A stretch of 46,269 nucleotides of DNA from Thermoanaerobacter uzonensis DSM 18761 (GCF_900129115.1 NZ_FQUR01000019.1:1-46269), one strand, 5' to 3'; positions 6,559 to 14,848 are shown, counted from the first letter of the stretch. Notes: generated by a model from the sequence alone, not told the origin. Program-made: numbers and translations.

Positions 6559-7789
6559 TAAAATCTTTAAGTCTTTCCTTTATTTCTTTTTGAACTTCGG
6601 CTTTTATAATTATCCCTTTCTCACTATAATTTTCTCCAATTATTTTTGTTTTTTCTTTTAAATAATTGTATTCTTTAGTCTTATCATAAGGCAATAGAAA
6701 ATCAACTACTTCCACATCTTTAAAAATTTCTCTTTCTATTGCTTGCAATAACTTATCAAATCCAATTTTATTTTTGGCAGAAATATAAACTTCTCTTTCA
6801 TTTCCTTTAGGTACAACTTCCAAAAGGTCAATTTTATTAAAAACATTTATCGTAGGGGTATTAGTAGCCCCTAAATCTGAAAGAACCTTTTCTACAACCT
6901 TTATCTTTTCCTCCATACCTGGTGAAGTCACATCAATTACATGAAGCAATAAATCTGCATATTTAACCTCTTCTAACGTAGATTTAAAAGCCTCCACAAG
7001 GTCGTGAGGCAACTTTCTAATAAAACCTACAGTATCAATCAAAATTACTTCTCTCCCTGCAGGCAAAACAAGTCTCCGCGCAGTAGGATCAAGTGTCGCA
7101 AATAATTTATCTTCAACGTATACTTCTGCATTAGTTAAAGCATTAAGCAGCGTGGATTTGCCCGCATTTGTATACCCTACTATAGTTATCACAGGAATAC
7201 GGTTTTTCTTACGCCTTCCCCTTTGTAAACTTCTGTGCCTTTCTATTTCTTCTATCTTCTTTTCTATCGCTTTTATTCTATTCTTTATATGCCTTCTATC
7301 TGTCTCTAATTTTGTCTCACCAGGACCCCTTGTACCTATTCCTCCACCTAATCTTGAAAGTTGTCCACCAAGACCTACGAGACGTGGCAGTCGATACTTC
7401 AATTGGGCTAATTCTACTTGTAACATTCCTTCTTTTGACTTTGCTCTTTTTGCAAATATATCAAGAATAAGATTTGTTCTATCAATAACTTTTACATTTA
7501 AAAAGTCTTCCATATTTTTAATTTGTGTACCAGTAAGTTCATCATTCACAATGACAAGGTCAACTTCTTGATTTTCAACAAAGAATTTTAATTCTTCCAG
7601 CTTGCCTTTACCAATATAGTGAGCTTTGTCAATTGTATTGCGCTTTTGTGTCATTAGTCCTACTACTTCAGCTCCAGCTGTTAAAGCAAGTTCTTTTAAT
7701 TCTTCCATGCTTTCTTCATCTTCAGGTGTAGAAACAATTCCTACTAAAATAGCTCGTTCTATTTTTTTATCTCTGTTTAACTCTTCCAT
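6548..7789 (-). CDS. hflX: Ribosome-associated GTPase HflX
   Basis: 413-aa HflX, which splits stalled or heat-damaged ribosomes. The N-terminal HflX domain ends with the glycine-rich GLGGQLSRLGGGIGTRGPGE segment and a helical linker (KIEEIERHRS...). The G domain has G1 GYTNAGKST, G3 DTVGFIRKLP and G4 NKID. Length and motifs are complete. The ATG at 7789 follows GGTTGGTGAT. It is transcribed divergently from the tRNA-Leu gene and stands alone. Confidence 0.97.
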   Translation of the reverse strand: MEELNRDKKIERAILVGIVSTPEDEESMEELKELALTAGAEVVGLMTQKRNTIDKAHYIGKGKLEELKFFVENQEVDLVIVNDELTGTQIKNMEDFLNVKVIDRTNLILDIFAKRAKSKEGMLQVELAQLKYRLPRLVGLGGQLSRLGGGIGTRGPGETKLETDRRHIKNRIKAIEKKIEEIERHRSLQRGRRKKNRIPVITIVGYTNAGKSTLLNALTNAEVYVEDKLFATLDPTARRLVLPAGREVILIDTVGFIRKLPHDLVEAFKSTLEEVKYADLLLHVIDVTSPGMEEKIKVVEKVLSDLGATNTPTINVFNKIDLLEVVPKGNEREVYISAKNKIGFDKLLQAIEREIFKDVEVVDFLLPYDKTKEYNYLKEKTKIIGENYSEKGIIIKAEVQKEIKERLKDFIIF

Positions 7790-7897
7790 AACATCACCAA
7801 CCTTGAAAAATGTGCTGTAAATATAAATATATCACAAATAAAGGAATTTATAAATAATGAAATAGGTAAATTAACAGCACTTTTTATAAAAAGGGTA

Positions 7898-7926
7898 TTG
7901 AAATTTTCATTAACCTGTGATAATAT
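7898..7926 (+). promoter_or_regulatory. Promoter of tRNA-Leu
   Basis: TTGAAA (7898-7903), 17-nt spacer, TAATAT (7921-7926), 17 nt upstream of the mature tRNA 5' end. Typical sigma-A spacing. Confidence 0.75.
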
Positions 7927-7943
7927 ATCAAATGTAGCAACTC

Positions 7944-8032
<89 letters not shown>

Positions 8033-8048
8033 ATTGAAAATGAAGGAT

Positions 8049-8097
8049 TAACCTCCTCGAGCAAATCCGGTGTGGCGGAGGAGGTTATTTTTATTTT
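8049..8097 (+). terminator. Terminator of tRNA-Leu
   Basis: TAACCTCCTC/GAGGAGGTTA, a 10-bp stem with a 19-nt loop, followed by TTTTTATTTT, 17 nt after the tRNA. It also separates the tRNA from the convergent ATPase gene ending at 8091. Confidence 0.85.
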
Positions 8098-9791
8098 ACA
8101 GTAAAGCTTCGCAATCTATTTAATGCAGCAGCTACTTCCTGAAGTCTTGGCAATGCTAAATTGCCTGGATGCTTACCATAAAAAGAAGATACCACGTCCA
8201 GTCCTTTTTCGTATATATCCTTATATACCTTTTCTAATATTTCCTTAATACTGCTTTTTTCATCTACATATTTACTAGCAATATAGCGTATTATCTCCCC
8301 TATTGCATTTGTTTGACTTTTATCCACTAATTGTTCCACATAATCCAATTCAATCTCCTGGTATCCAAATCTAATAGTATCCTCATCTTTTGACTTTATC
8401 TTTTTGCCTTTTACCTCAAGCCCTTTTTTAAGAGGAATTCTTGGTTTTATAACTATAGGCTCATTATTTCCCTCAACTTCCCTATTTGTTTTAAATTCTT
8501 TTGCAATTTTCTTTGCCTCTTGTGTGACATCGTAGGGTCTGTAGTTGTGCATTTTAATTACGCAATTTGCAACATCAAAATAATCCCCACTGCCACCCAT
8601 AACTAAAATCGTAGAAATGCCATTATCTTTATATAACTGTTTTACTCTATCAATAAAAGGAGTTATAGGTTCTTCTTTTTTTGCAATCAGTTTTTGCATC
8701 CTCGCATCCCTTATCATAAAATTAGTAGCTGAAGTATCTTCGTCCAAAAGCAGTAAGCTAGTGCCTATTTCTATCGCCTCAATAATATTTGCTGCTTGAG
8801 AAGTACTGCCACTGGCATTTTCGGTAGTAAACCTTGTGGTATCTACGTTATTTGGCAAATTATTTATAAAAGGACTTATGTCTACTTTTTCTATCCTTCT
8901 GCCATCCTCTGCTCTTATTTTTACTGCATCAGCTACAGTTATAACAAACTCTCTGCCATCACCTGGTATGTGATTGTATACCCCTTTTTGAATAGCTTGT
9001 AACAAGGTAGACTTGCCGTGATAACCACCACCCACAATAAGCGTAACTCCTTCGGGTATTCCCATCCCCGTTATCTCTCCTCGATTTGGAAGTTGAAACT
9101 TAACCCTCAAGCTATTCGGCGACTCAAAAGGTACTACATTACCATCTTTTAAAGGTCTATCACTTATGCCGCTTTCTCTAGGAAGAATCGCACCATCAGC
9201 CACAAAAGCCACAAGCCCTCTCTCTTTTAGTTGACTTCTAAGGTAATCTTGGTCTTCCAATGTCTCAACCCATAGCCATATCTCTTGTACGTTGAGGCTC
9301 TTTTTTAAAAGACTTTTCTCTACAATTTGAGGTAAAAATTCAAGAAATATTCTTTGGGCACCGCTACCATTTATTCGTCTACCAAAAGCAGGAAGTCCTA
9401 TGCTCAATCTTGCTTCTACGTATTCTTTATTAACTACCATTGCACTTCTTTTAATTATTTGTTGACCACCTTTGTCTATGTAAATATCACCACTATGTCC
9501 TGTACCTTTTAAAGGAGGCAAACTTTTTATAACTTCAAAAACTGACCTTGTCAAAAAATCTTCTAAAGCAACTTGCCTTGAAGGATTGTTATACATGGAA
9601 AACTCAAAATCAGCCATATTTTGGGGCACTTTAACCCTTATCCTAGAAGGAGGTGCAAAAGGGTCTCCCTGAACATGGTCAATATACAGTATAAATTTTT
9701 CAAACTCATATTCTCCTTCAAGGTCTTTATAAGCTTTATACCCCTTTCCATCTATTTTATCAAGCTTTTTCTTAAGGTATTCTTTTGTCAT
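8091..9791 (-). CDS. Predicted ATPase of the ABC class (P-loop protein)
   Basis: 566-aa cytosolic protein of the family annotated as ABC-class ATPase of unknown function. The Walker A is GGGYHGKST near residue 255, with a Walker B-like LLLLDEDTSATNFM about 110 residues later and ILVMGGSGDYF beyond. Conserved family segments GDPFAPPSR and GHSGDIYID are in the N-terminal part. There are no membrane segments or transporter partners, so it is not a transport ATPase. ATG at 9791 was chosen for AAGGAGTG 7-8 nt upstream; ten extra in-frame codons precede it. The next minus-strand gene starts about 50 nt upstream of it, so the two may form an operon. Confidence 0.85.
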   Translation of the reverse strand: MTKEYLKKKLDKIDGKGYKAYKDLEGEYEFEKFILYIDHVQGDPFAPPSRIRVKVPQNMADFEFSMYNNPSRQVALEDFLTRSVFEVIKSLPPLKGTGHSGDIYIDKGGQQIIKRSAMVVNKEYVEARLSIGLPAFGRRINGSGAQRIFLEFLPQIVEKSLLKKSLNVQEIWLWVETLEDQDYLRSQLKERGLVAFVADGAILPRESGISDRPLKDGNVVPFESPNSLRVKFQLPNRGEITGMGIPEGVTLIVGGGYHGKSTLLQAIQKGVYNHIPGDGREFVITVADAVKIRAEDGRRIEKVDISPFINNLPNNVDTTRFTTENASGSTSQAANIIEAIEIGTSLLLLDEDTSATNFMIRDARMQKLIAKKEEPITPFIDRVKQLYKDNGISTILVMGGSGDYFDVANCVIKMHNYRPYDVTQEAKKIAKEFKTNREVEGNNEPIVIKPRIPLKKGLEVKGKKIKSKDEDTIRFGYQEIELDYVEQLVDKSQTNAIGEIIRYIASKYVDEKSSIKEILEKVYKDIYEKGLDVVSSFYGKHPGNLALPRLQEVAAALNRLRSFTVK

Positions 9792-9846
9792 CTGTAAACA
9801 CTCCTTTGTTATAATTTCCAATTTTTTATTCTAATCTCCACTTTTA

Positions 9847-12312
9847 TTAAAAATACATTCCTTTTACAAATTCATTTTGAAAATCTTCATGAGTTGATAG
9901 TTCTATATAGCTTATTTTACTTTGTAGATGTATAGCTCTTTCCAATTCTTTATCAGAAAGCAATGCCATTATCGCACCAACTCCAGCACTATTGCCTACT
10001 TGAAGAATTTTGCCTTGAAGTTCCTTTGGTAAAAGCCCAATTGCTATTGCACTCGCAGGAAGAATATAATTTCCAAATCCTCCTGCTAAAAAAACTTTTT
10101 TTATTTCATTTACATAAATGCTCATTTCTTTTATCATGATGTTAATGCCAGCAAGTATGGCACCTTTTGCCAGCTGTATTTGCCTTATATCTTTTTGCGT
10201 CACATATATTCCATTTTCTATTAAAAATGCCGGTTCATCTTTGTAAAGAGTTATCCTTTCTGCAATATCAACAGGTACATTTTTAACTTCTTCTTTAGAC
10301 AAAAATCTGCCAGTAATATCAACAATGCCGTACTTCAAAAGTTCAGAAATAATATCTACAATACCGGAACCACATATTCCTTTAGCTTTTTTATTCCCTA
10401 TTGTAGTATAAAAAGGTCTTTTACTAAAATCTACATGGTCTATAGCTCCTTCTACGCCATTTAGTCCAAAAGTTATTCCTGCTCCTTCAAAAGCAGGGCC
10501 TGCTGCTGCCGAAGAAGCAATAAGGTTATCTTTATTCCCCAATACCATTTCGCCGTTGGTTCCTATGTCTACAAGCAAACATAGTTCGTCAGATTGGTCA
10601 ATTTTGTTTGCCAAAACCGCTGCTACAGTATCTGCTCCTACATAAGAAGATATAAGCGGTAATGTTATTACGTATCCTTCCTTGTTTATGTTTATGCCAA
10701 TTTCTTTTGCTTTTACTTCTATCTTTGACGTAAAAGTCGGCACATACGGAGATACTGCTATATTCTTAGAAGATACATTTAAAAGAAAATGTATCATTGT
10801 AGGATTACCTACTGCTACAATTTCATGTATATCGCTTTTGTCTATAGAATTTTTTACACAAAGCTCTTCTACAATCTCATTTATTTTATTTATTAGAGCT
10901 GAATGCAACTGATATAATCCTTGAGAATTAGAAATACTATAAGTTATTCTCGTTATAACATCAGCCCCAAAAGTTCTCTGCGGATTTAAACATGAATACA
11001 CATCTACTTCCTTACCTCCATCTAAGTCATACAAATAAGCAGCAATAGTAGTAGTTCCTATATCTAATGCTATACCATAGTTGTATTGTTTTGAAGCAGC
11101 TTTTTTAATAGAAATTATTTCATTTTTTCTAATAGTAATATTTACCTTATAATCATTTTCTTCTAAAACTTCAGGAAGATTACTTAAAAGCCCTAAAGGA
11201 ATTTCTATTTCTCCACCCACAGCTTCTTTAATTCTTTTAACATAGTCTCCTTGGTCGTTTAAAGTTGGTCTTCTAATATCTACTGTAGAAGTTTTTATGC
11301 GAGGGTGTGACTCAATACTTAACAAATCATTTTCTTTCGTCAATATCTTTGCTTTTTGCTCTTCAGAAAGTACTTTGACCTCTAAATCCCTATCTATCTC
11401 AACAAAACACGCAAGCCGAACATTGTTTTTTATTTCTTTATCTGTCAAAAAGTATTTTTCATCATCAGAGATATCAAGTTTCTCATTTAATATAACTTTA
11501 CACTGACCACAAATCCGACTACCACCACAAAAATTGTTAAGTTTTATTCCATTTCTTACAAGAATGTGAAACAAATTTTCTCCTTCACTTGCTTCAATAA
11601 TTTTTGTATTACTACTAAAACGTACAGTCACTTTATATTTAGATTCACCAGGAACGTTTCTATAAATACAATTTTTGGATTCACAATCGTCACAGACTGA
11701 TTTTTTTACAGGTCTTTTGACATTTTCTCCTACTCCACATACAAAAGACACTGTTTTTTGGGGTGTTATGATAAAACTGTGATTAATATTTACACCGATT
11801 TTTGAACTGTCCACAAGTTTACAAATCACAGCCTGATTTTTTATGTCCCACTTATTTCCTGGATAAAAAATATCTGTAACTTCTTTACCATACTTTTGCG
11901 CGTTTTCTCTTACCTCTTCCCAAAAATTATTCGTCAATATTTCAAGGAACACGCCTGCAATAACATCTAAAATCATTCCTTTTGTGTAATTACTTTCTGA
12001 AAAATAATCATTTACCTTTTTATCTATTCTATCTCCCAGTGTAATGATTGCTAAAATTATATATTCCGCTTCTTTCAAATTTTTTACTATATAATCCCCA
12101 AACAAATAATCTCCAGTTTTAAAGATTATTTTATTTTCTCTCTCATCAATATGAAAATTATCACATACTTGGTGAATCATTTTGTAATCTATTAAGCTCT
12201 GTACTTCGCCAGTTGCTTCCTTAATTAAATATTGATCCACATCAAAATTCATGTTTTTTAATTTTTCTAATGACAAGTCTTTTACTTTCTGCACAACATC
12301 TTTACTAAACAT
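9847..12312 (-). CDS. Reductive activator of corrinoid proteins (2Fe-2S + ASKHA ATPase) with N-terminal MetH-activation-like domain
   Basis: 821-aa multidomain protein. Residues about 1-225 resemble the AdoMet-binding reactivation domain of methionine synthase: a YPGNKWD turn, KIGVNINHSFIITPQKTVS, and a terminal Cys cluster CDDCESKNCIYR. Next comes a plant-type 2Fe-2S ferredoxin domain with the ligands CGGSRICGQC and a distal RLACF. The C-terminal half is the DUF4445/ASKHA domain of RACE proteins (RamA, AcsV-like), with GIALDIGTTTIAAYL, LLVDIGTNGEM and VFLAGGFGNY. RACE proteins use ATP to reduce inactive Co(II) corrinoids to Co(I). The ATG at 12312 follows GAGGTG. No corrinoid methyltransferase lies in the window, so the partner is unknown. 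Confidence 0.85.
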   Translation of the reverse strand: MFSKDVVQKVKDLSLEKLKNMNFDVDQYLIKEATGEVQSLIDYKMIHQVCDNFHIDERENKIIFKTGDYLFGDYIVKNLKEAEYIILAIITLGDRIDKKVNDYFSESNYTKGMILDVIAGVFLEILTNNFWEEVRENAQKYGKEVTDIFYPGNKWDIKNQAVICKLVDSSKIGVNINHSFIITPQKTVSFVCGVGENVKRPVKKSVCDDCESKNCIYRNVPGESKYKVTVRFSSNTKIIEASEGENLFHILVRNGIKLNNFCGGSRICGQCKVILNEKLDISDDEKYFLTDKEIKNNVRLACFVEIDRDLEVKVLSEEQKAKILTKENDLLSIESHPRIKTSTVDIRRPTLNDQGDYVKRIKEAVGGEIEIPLGLLSNLPEVLEENDYKVNITIRKNEIISIKKAASKQYNYGIALDIGTTTIAAYLYDLDGGKEVDVYSCLNPQRTFGADVITRITYSISNSQGLYQLHSALINKINEIVEELCVKNSIDKSDIHEIVAVGNPTMIHFLLNVSSKNIAVSPYVPTFTSKIEVKAKEIGININKEGYVITLPLISSYVGADTVAAVLANKIDQSDELCLLVDIGTNGEMVLGNKDNLIASSAAAGPAFEGAGITFGLNGVEGAIDHVDFSKRPFYTTIGNKKAKGICGSGIVDIISELLKYGIVDITGRFLSKEEVKNVPVDIAERITLYKDEPAFLIENGIYVTQKDIRQIQLAKGAILAGINIMIKEMSIYVNEIKKVFLAGGFGNYILPASAIAIGLLPKELQGKILQVGNSAGVGAIMALLSDKELERAIHLQSKISYIELSTHEDFQNEFVKGMYF

Positions 12313-12405
12313 TTCCACACCTCATTAAATCCCATATTGTCATATCGTTTTGTTTATTATTATAAATTTCTATAGTAAAAATCGCAAATAAAAATTTATA
12401 TAGAA

Positions 12406-12466
12406 AACCCTTACTTATCACAAAATGCAATTGACATTTAAGGGCTTTTCTCATACTATATAGTAT
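12406..12466 (+). promoter_or_regulatory. Upstream promoter with palindrome over its -10, in the corrinoid activator/decarboxylase intergenic region
   Basis: TTGACA (12431-12436), 17 nt, TACTAT (12454-12459). The -10 lies within the perfect 14-bp palindrome ATACTATATAGTAT (12453-12466), an operator-like arrangement. Just upstream, GAAAA-CCCTTA and TAAGGG-C-TTTTC form an 11-bp imperfect inverted repeat enclosing the -35. No ORF starts within 200 nt, so the promoter would make either a small RNA or a longer leader for the decarboxylase. The rest of the gene-free stretch 12319-12687 is AT-rich, apart from the second promoter and leader listed separately. Confidence 0.45.
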
Positions 12467-12538
12467 AGTGTAATTAAAAATAGATTAGCAGTTTAAAATT
12501 TCTCTAAAAAATTTTTTTAAATTAAAGCAAACTTATTA

Positions 12539-12567
12539 TTGAAATTTACAACAATATGTCTTATAAT
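12539..12567 (+). promoter_or_regulatory. Promoter of the decarboxylase gene
   Basis: TTGAAA (12539-12544), exactly 17 nt, TATAAT (12562-12567). This near-consensus sigma-A promoter predicts transcription from about 12574, giving a leader of about 113 nt before the start codon. Confidence 0.75.
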
Positions 12568-12596
12568 GAATTGAAATTATTTTTAAGGAAAGCAAA

Positions 12597-12657
12597 GCTC
12601 TGCAAAGCCTATACTTTGAATTACTTATTATCAAGGTTTTAGGCTTTTATTCTGAGC
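12597..12657 (+). promoter_or_regulatory. Structured 5' leader of the decarboxylase mRNA
   Basis: Three stacked helices form one long hairpin: GCTC/GAGC (12597-12600 with 12654-12657), AAAGCCTA/TAGGCTTT (12604-12611 with 12640-12647) and CTTTGA/TCAAGG (12614-12619 with 12631-12636, one G-U pair). It lies between the promoter and the ribosome site, with no T-run typical of an attenuator. I do not recognise a known riboswitch class. A role in polyamine- or amino-acid-responsive control is possible but unproven. Confidence 0.45.
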
Positions 12658-12687
12658 CAAAACTTATGAAAGAAGGTGTTATATGCG

Positions 12688-14175
12688 TTGAAAAAGTTAG
12701 ATCAAACCCAAACTCCTTTATTTGATGCCTTAATGGAATATGTAAATAACAATACTATCCCTTTTCACGTGCCAGGCCATAAAAAAGGTGTGGGAATGGC
12801 AAAAAAGTTCTTAGACTTTGTTGGCAAAAATGTATTGTCAATGGATGTAACAGTGTTTCAGCAAGTAGACAGCTTGCACAAACCTACTGGACCAATTAAG
12901 TATGCCCAAGAATTAGCAGCAGAAGCTTTTGGTGCCGACGCTACCTTTTTCTCTATACACGGAACATCTGGTGCAATTCAAGCAATGATTTTAAGTGTAA
13001 TGGGAGATGAAGAAAAAATTATCGTTCCTCGAAATATTCATAAATCTGTAACGTCAGGAATTATATTAAGTGGTGCTATACCTGTTTATATGCAACCAGA
13101 AATTGATAAAAATATCGGTGTTGCATTAAATGTCACCCCAGAAACAGTAGAAAGAGCGTTAAGAGATCATCCCGATGCAAAAGCTGTTTTAATAATAAAC
13201 CCGACTTATTACGGAGTTTCTACGGATATAGTAAAAATTGCTGAAATTGTTCATGATTATGGCGCTATACTCATGGTGGATGAAGCTCACGGACCACACC
13301 TTAAATTTAACGAAAAATTGCCTATTTCAGCGATGGAAGCAGGAGCCGATATCTGTGCACAGAGCACCCATAAGATTATTGGCTCAATGACGCAGAGCTC
13401 GATGCTTCACGTTAAAGGCGATAGAATTGATATTAATAGAGTAAAACAAGTAATGAGTTTACTCCAGACAACAAGTCCTTCATATATATTGTTGGCTTCC
13501 TTAGATGTTGCAAGAATGCAAATGGCTACAGAAGGAAGAGAATTATTAGATAAAACAATAGAATTAGCAGAGTACGCTCGAAGAGAGATAAACAATATAA
13601 AAGGACTCTACTGTTTTGGTGAAGAAATTGTTGGCCGAGATGGTGCCTATGACTTTGACCCTACAAAAGTTACAATAACAGCTAAAGGTCTTGGAATAAG
13701 CGGCCACCAGTTAGAGAGAATATTGGCAGAAAGATATTATATACAACCTGAACTATCAGATATGTATAATGTTTTATGTGTATTTTCTATTGGTGATACA
13801 AAGGAAAAAGTCGATTATCTCTTAAGGGCTTTAAGAGAAATAAGCGATGAATTATACAATGAAAATATTGAAATAGCGAAACCTATAGATATACCAGAAA
13901 TACCAGAACAAGTAGTATCACCAAGATATGCTTTTGGCTCCTCCACTCTTGCTCTACCTCTAAGAGAAAGTGTAGGGCAAATAAGTGCCGAGTTTTTGAT
14001 GGCTTATCCTCCAGGTATTCCAGTGCTTTGCCCGGGGGAAAGAATAACATTAGAAATTATAGAATATGTAGATAAAATGAAAGAAGCTAACTTAAGCATA
14101 CAAGGCACCGAAGACCCGGAAGTAAATTATATAAAAGTAGTAAATGACCGGCAAGTTTTAAACGTGATAGCATAA
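12688..14175 (+). CDS. speA: PLP-dependent Orn/Lys/Arg decarboxylase (arginine decarboxylase-like)
   Basis: 495-aa fold-type I PLP decarboxylase of the Bacillus SpeA/YaaO group. Visible motifs: N-terminal FHVPGHKKG, the PLP-site VDEAHGPHLKF, and the Schiff-base lysine in AQSTHKIIGS. The C-terminal part has AYPPGIPVLCPGE, typical of the family. Arginine decarboxylation gives agmatine for polyamine synthesis; lysine or ornithine as substrate cannot be excluded. The start is TTG at 12688 because GAAGGTG lies 9 nt upstream; the earlier in-frame GTG at 12676 lies inside that site. No speE/speB neighbours are present. The 3' end leads directly into a terminator hairpin and repeat E copy C. Confidence 0.85.
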   Translation: MKKLDQTQTPLFDALMEYVNNNTIPFHVPGHKKGVGMAKKFLDFVGKNVLSMDVTVFQQVDSLHKPTGPIKYAQELAAEAFGADATFFSIHGTSGAIQAMILSVMGDEEKIIVPRNIHKSVTSGIILSGAIPVYMQPEIDKNIGVALNVTPETVERALRDHPDAKAVLIINPTYYGVSTDIVKIAEIVHDYGAILMVDEAHGPHLKFNEKLPISAMEAGADICAQSTHKIIGSMTQSSMLHVKGDRIDINRVKQVMSLLQTTSPSYILLASLDVARMQMATEGRELLDKTIELAEYARREINNIKGLYCFGEEIVGRDGAYDFDPTKVTITAKGLGISGHQLERILAERYYIQPELSDMYNVLCVFSIGDTKEKVDYLLRALREISDELYNENIEIAKPIDIPEIPEQVVSPRYAFGSSTLALPLRESVGQISAEFLMAYPPGIPVLCPGERITLEIIEYVDKMKEANLSIQGTEDPEVNYIKVVNDRQVLNVIA

Positions 14176-14187
14176 TGTTTTACTAAA

Positions 14188-14219
14188 AAAGGAGTATCTC
14201 TAACAAAAGATACTCCTTT
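14188..14219 (+). terminator. Decarboxylase terminator hairpin, left duplicate
   Basis: 32-bp stem-loop: a 12-bp perfect stem (AAAGGAGTATCT/AGATACTCCTTT) with an 8-nt loop. It is repeated exactly at 14486-14517. After this copy comes CAGACTG (the left end of E) instead of T's, so transcripts of the decarboxylase probably run on into E. Upstream A's keep it a good terminator for minus-strand transcription. Confidence 0.85.
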
Positions 14220-14485
14220 CAGACTGTAGACAAACTTTCGTAAAGGAGATATTTTGCATAAGGAGTGACTTGTTACAAAGCGGCAGCAAAACTTAGCAAG
14301 ACCGAGGGTGGAGGCAGGGCCGAAGCCAAGGATGGCGGAGGCGGGCACCTTAAGGCATGGATGCCGATTGTGCCCGGTACCCTGCCGGAACCTGAAGGTC
14401 GAGCTTTAGTTTTGTCGCTTTGGAACATCGGAGCGACGATGCAAAATATCTCCTTTGAATATTTTTTTACTTTGTCAACAAACTG
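14220..14485 (+). repeat. Repeat E, copy C (complete, 266 bp)
   Basis: Complete E copy inserted between two identical 32-bp stem-loops. The ends are CAGACTGTAGACAAA and TTTGTCAACAAACTG (12 of 15 match as inverted repeats). The 17-bp perfect stem AAAGGAGATATTTTGCA with its partner is conserved. Small hairpins are GCCA-AGGA-TGGC (14325-14336) and GGCA-TGGA-TGCC (14354-14365). Compared with copy B, the second hairpin shows a compensatory change (GACA/TGTC to GGCA/TGCC). Because the flanking hairpin differs from the one at the bofC locus, the hairpins belong to the target and not to E. In this locus E lies in the sense direction of the decarboxylase mRNA. Confidence 0.88.
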
Positions 14486-14517
14486 AAAGGAGTATCTCTA
14501 ACAAAAGATACTCCTTT
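14486..14517 (+). terminator. Terminator hairpin, right duplicate
   Basis: Exact copy of 14188-14219, here followed by TTAAT after the CCTTT arm (T-run of five). It can stop plus-strand transcripts that have passed through E. On the minus strand it lies just beyond the trxA stop but is followed by the E end, not by T's. Confidence 0.8.
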
Positions 14518-14524
14518 TTAATAC

Positions 14525-14848
14525 CTATTTTAAATATTTTAACAATTTTTCAACTAAATGCTCTTTTGGCATAAAGCCAATCACCTTATCTACCATTTTG
14601 CCTTCTACAAAAACTCCCATCGTAGGAATGCTCATAATTCGATACTTAGAAGCAATTACAGGATTTTCATCCACATCCAGTTTTGCCACTTTCATCTTAT
14701 CAGCGTATTCTTCCGCAAACTCCTCTAACACTGGTGCCATCATTAAACAGGGTCTACACCATTTAGCCCAAAAATCTACTAAAACAGGTTTATCAGAATT
14801 GTATACTTCCTCTGCAAAAGTCTCATCTGTGACATTTACTGGTTTCAT
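14525..14848 (-). CDS. trxA: Thioredoxin
   Basis: 107-aa single-domain thioredoxin, normal length, no signal peptide. The active site is W-C31-R-P-C34 rather than the usual WCGPC. The cis-proline loop SIPTMGVF is present, where the residue before the proline is T as in many thioredoxins. It is the last gene of a ccdA-tlpA-trxA operon, 41 nt after tlpA. Cytosolic TrxA would be the electron donor to CcdA, which passes electrons outward to the TlpA-like protein. This operon makes that chain explicit. Confidence 0.92.
   Translation of the reverse strand: MKPVNVTDETFAEEVYNSDKPVLVDFWAKWCRPCLMMAPVLEEFAEEYADKMKVAKLDVDENPVIASKYRIMSIPTMGVFVEGKMVDKVIGFMPKEHLVEKLLKYLK

Noticed and set aside
12591..12660. 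c-di-GMP-I riboswitch in the decarboxylase leader (GCAAAGCC resemblance)
   Set aside because: The receptor motif and second helix of the class are absent; only a short string matches.
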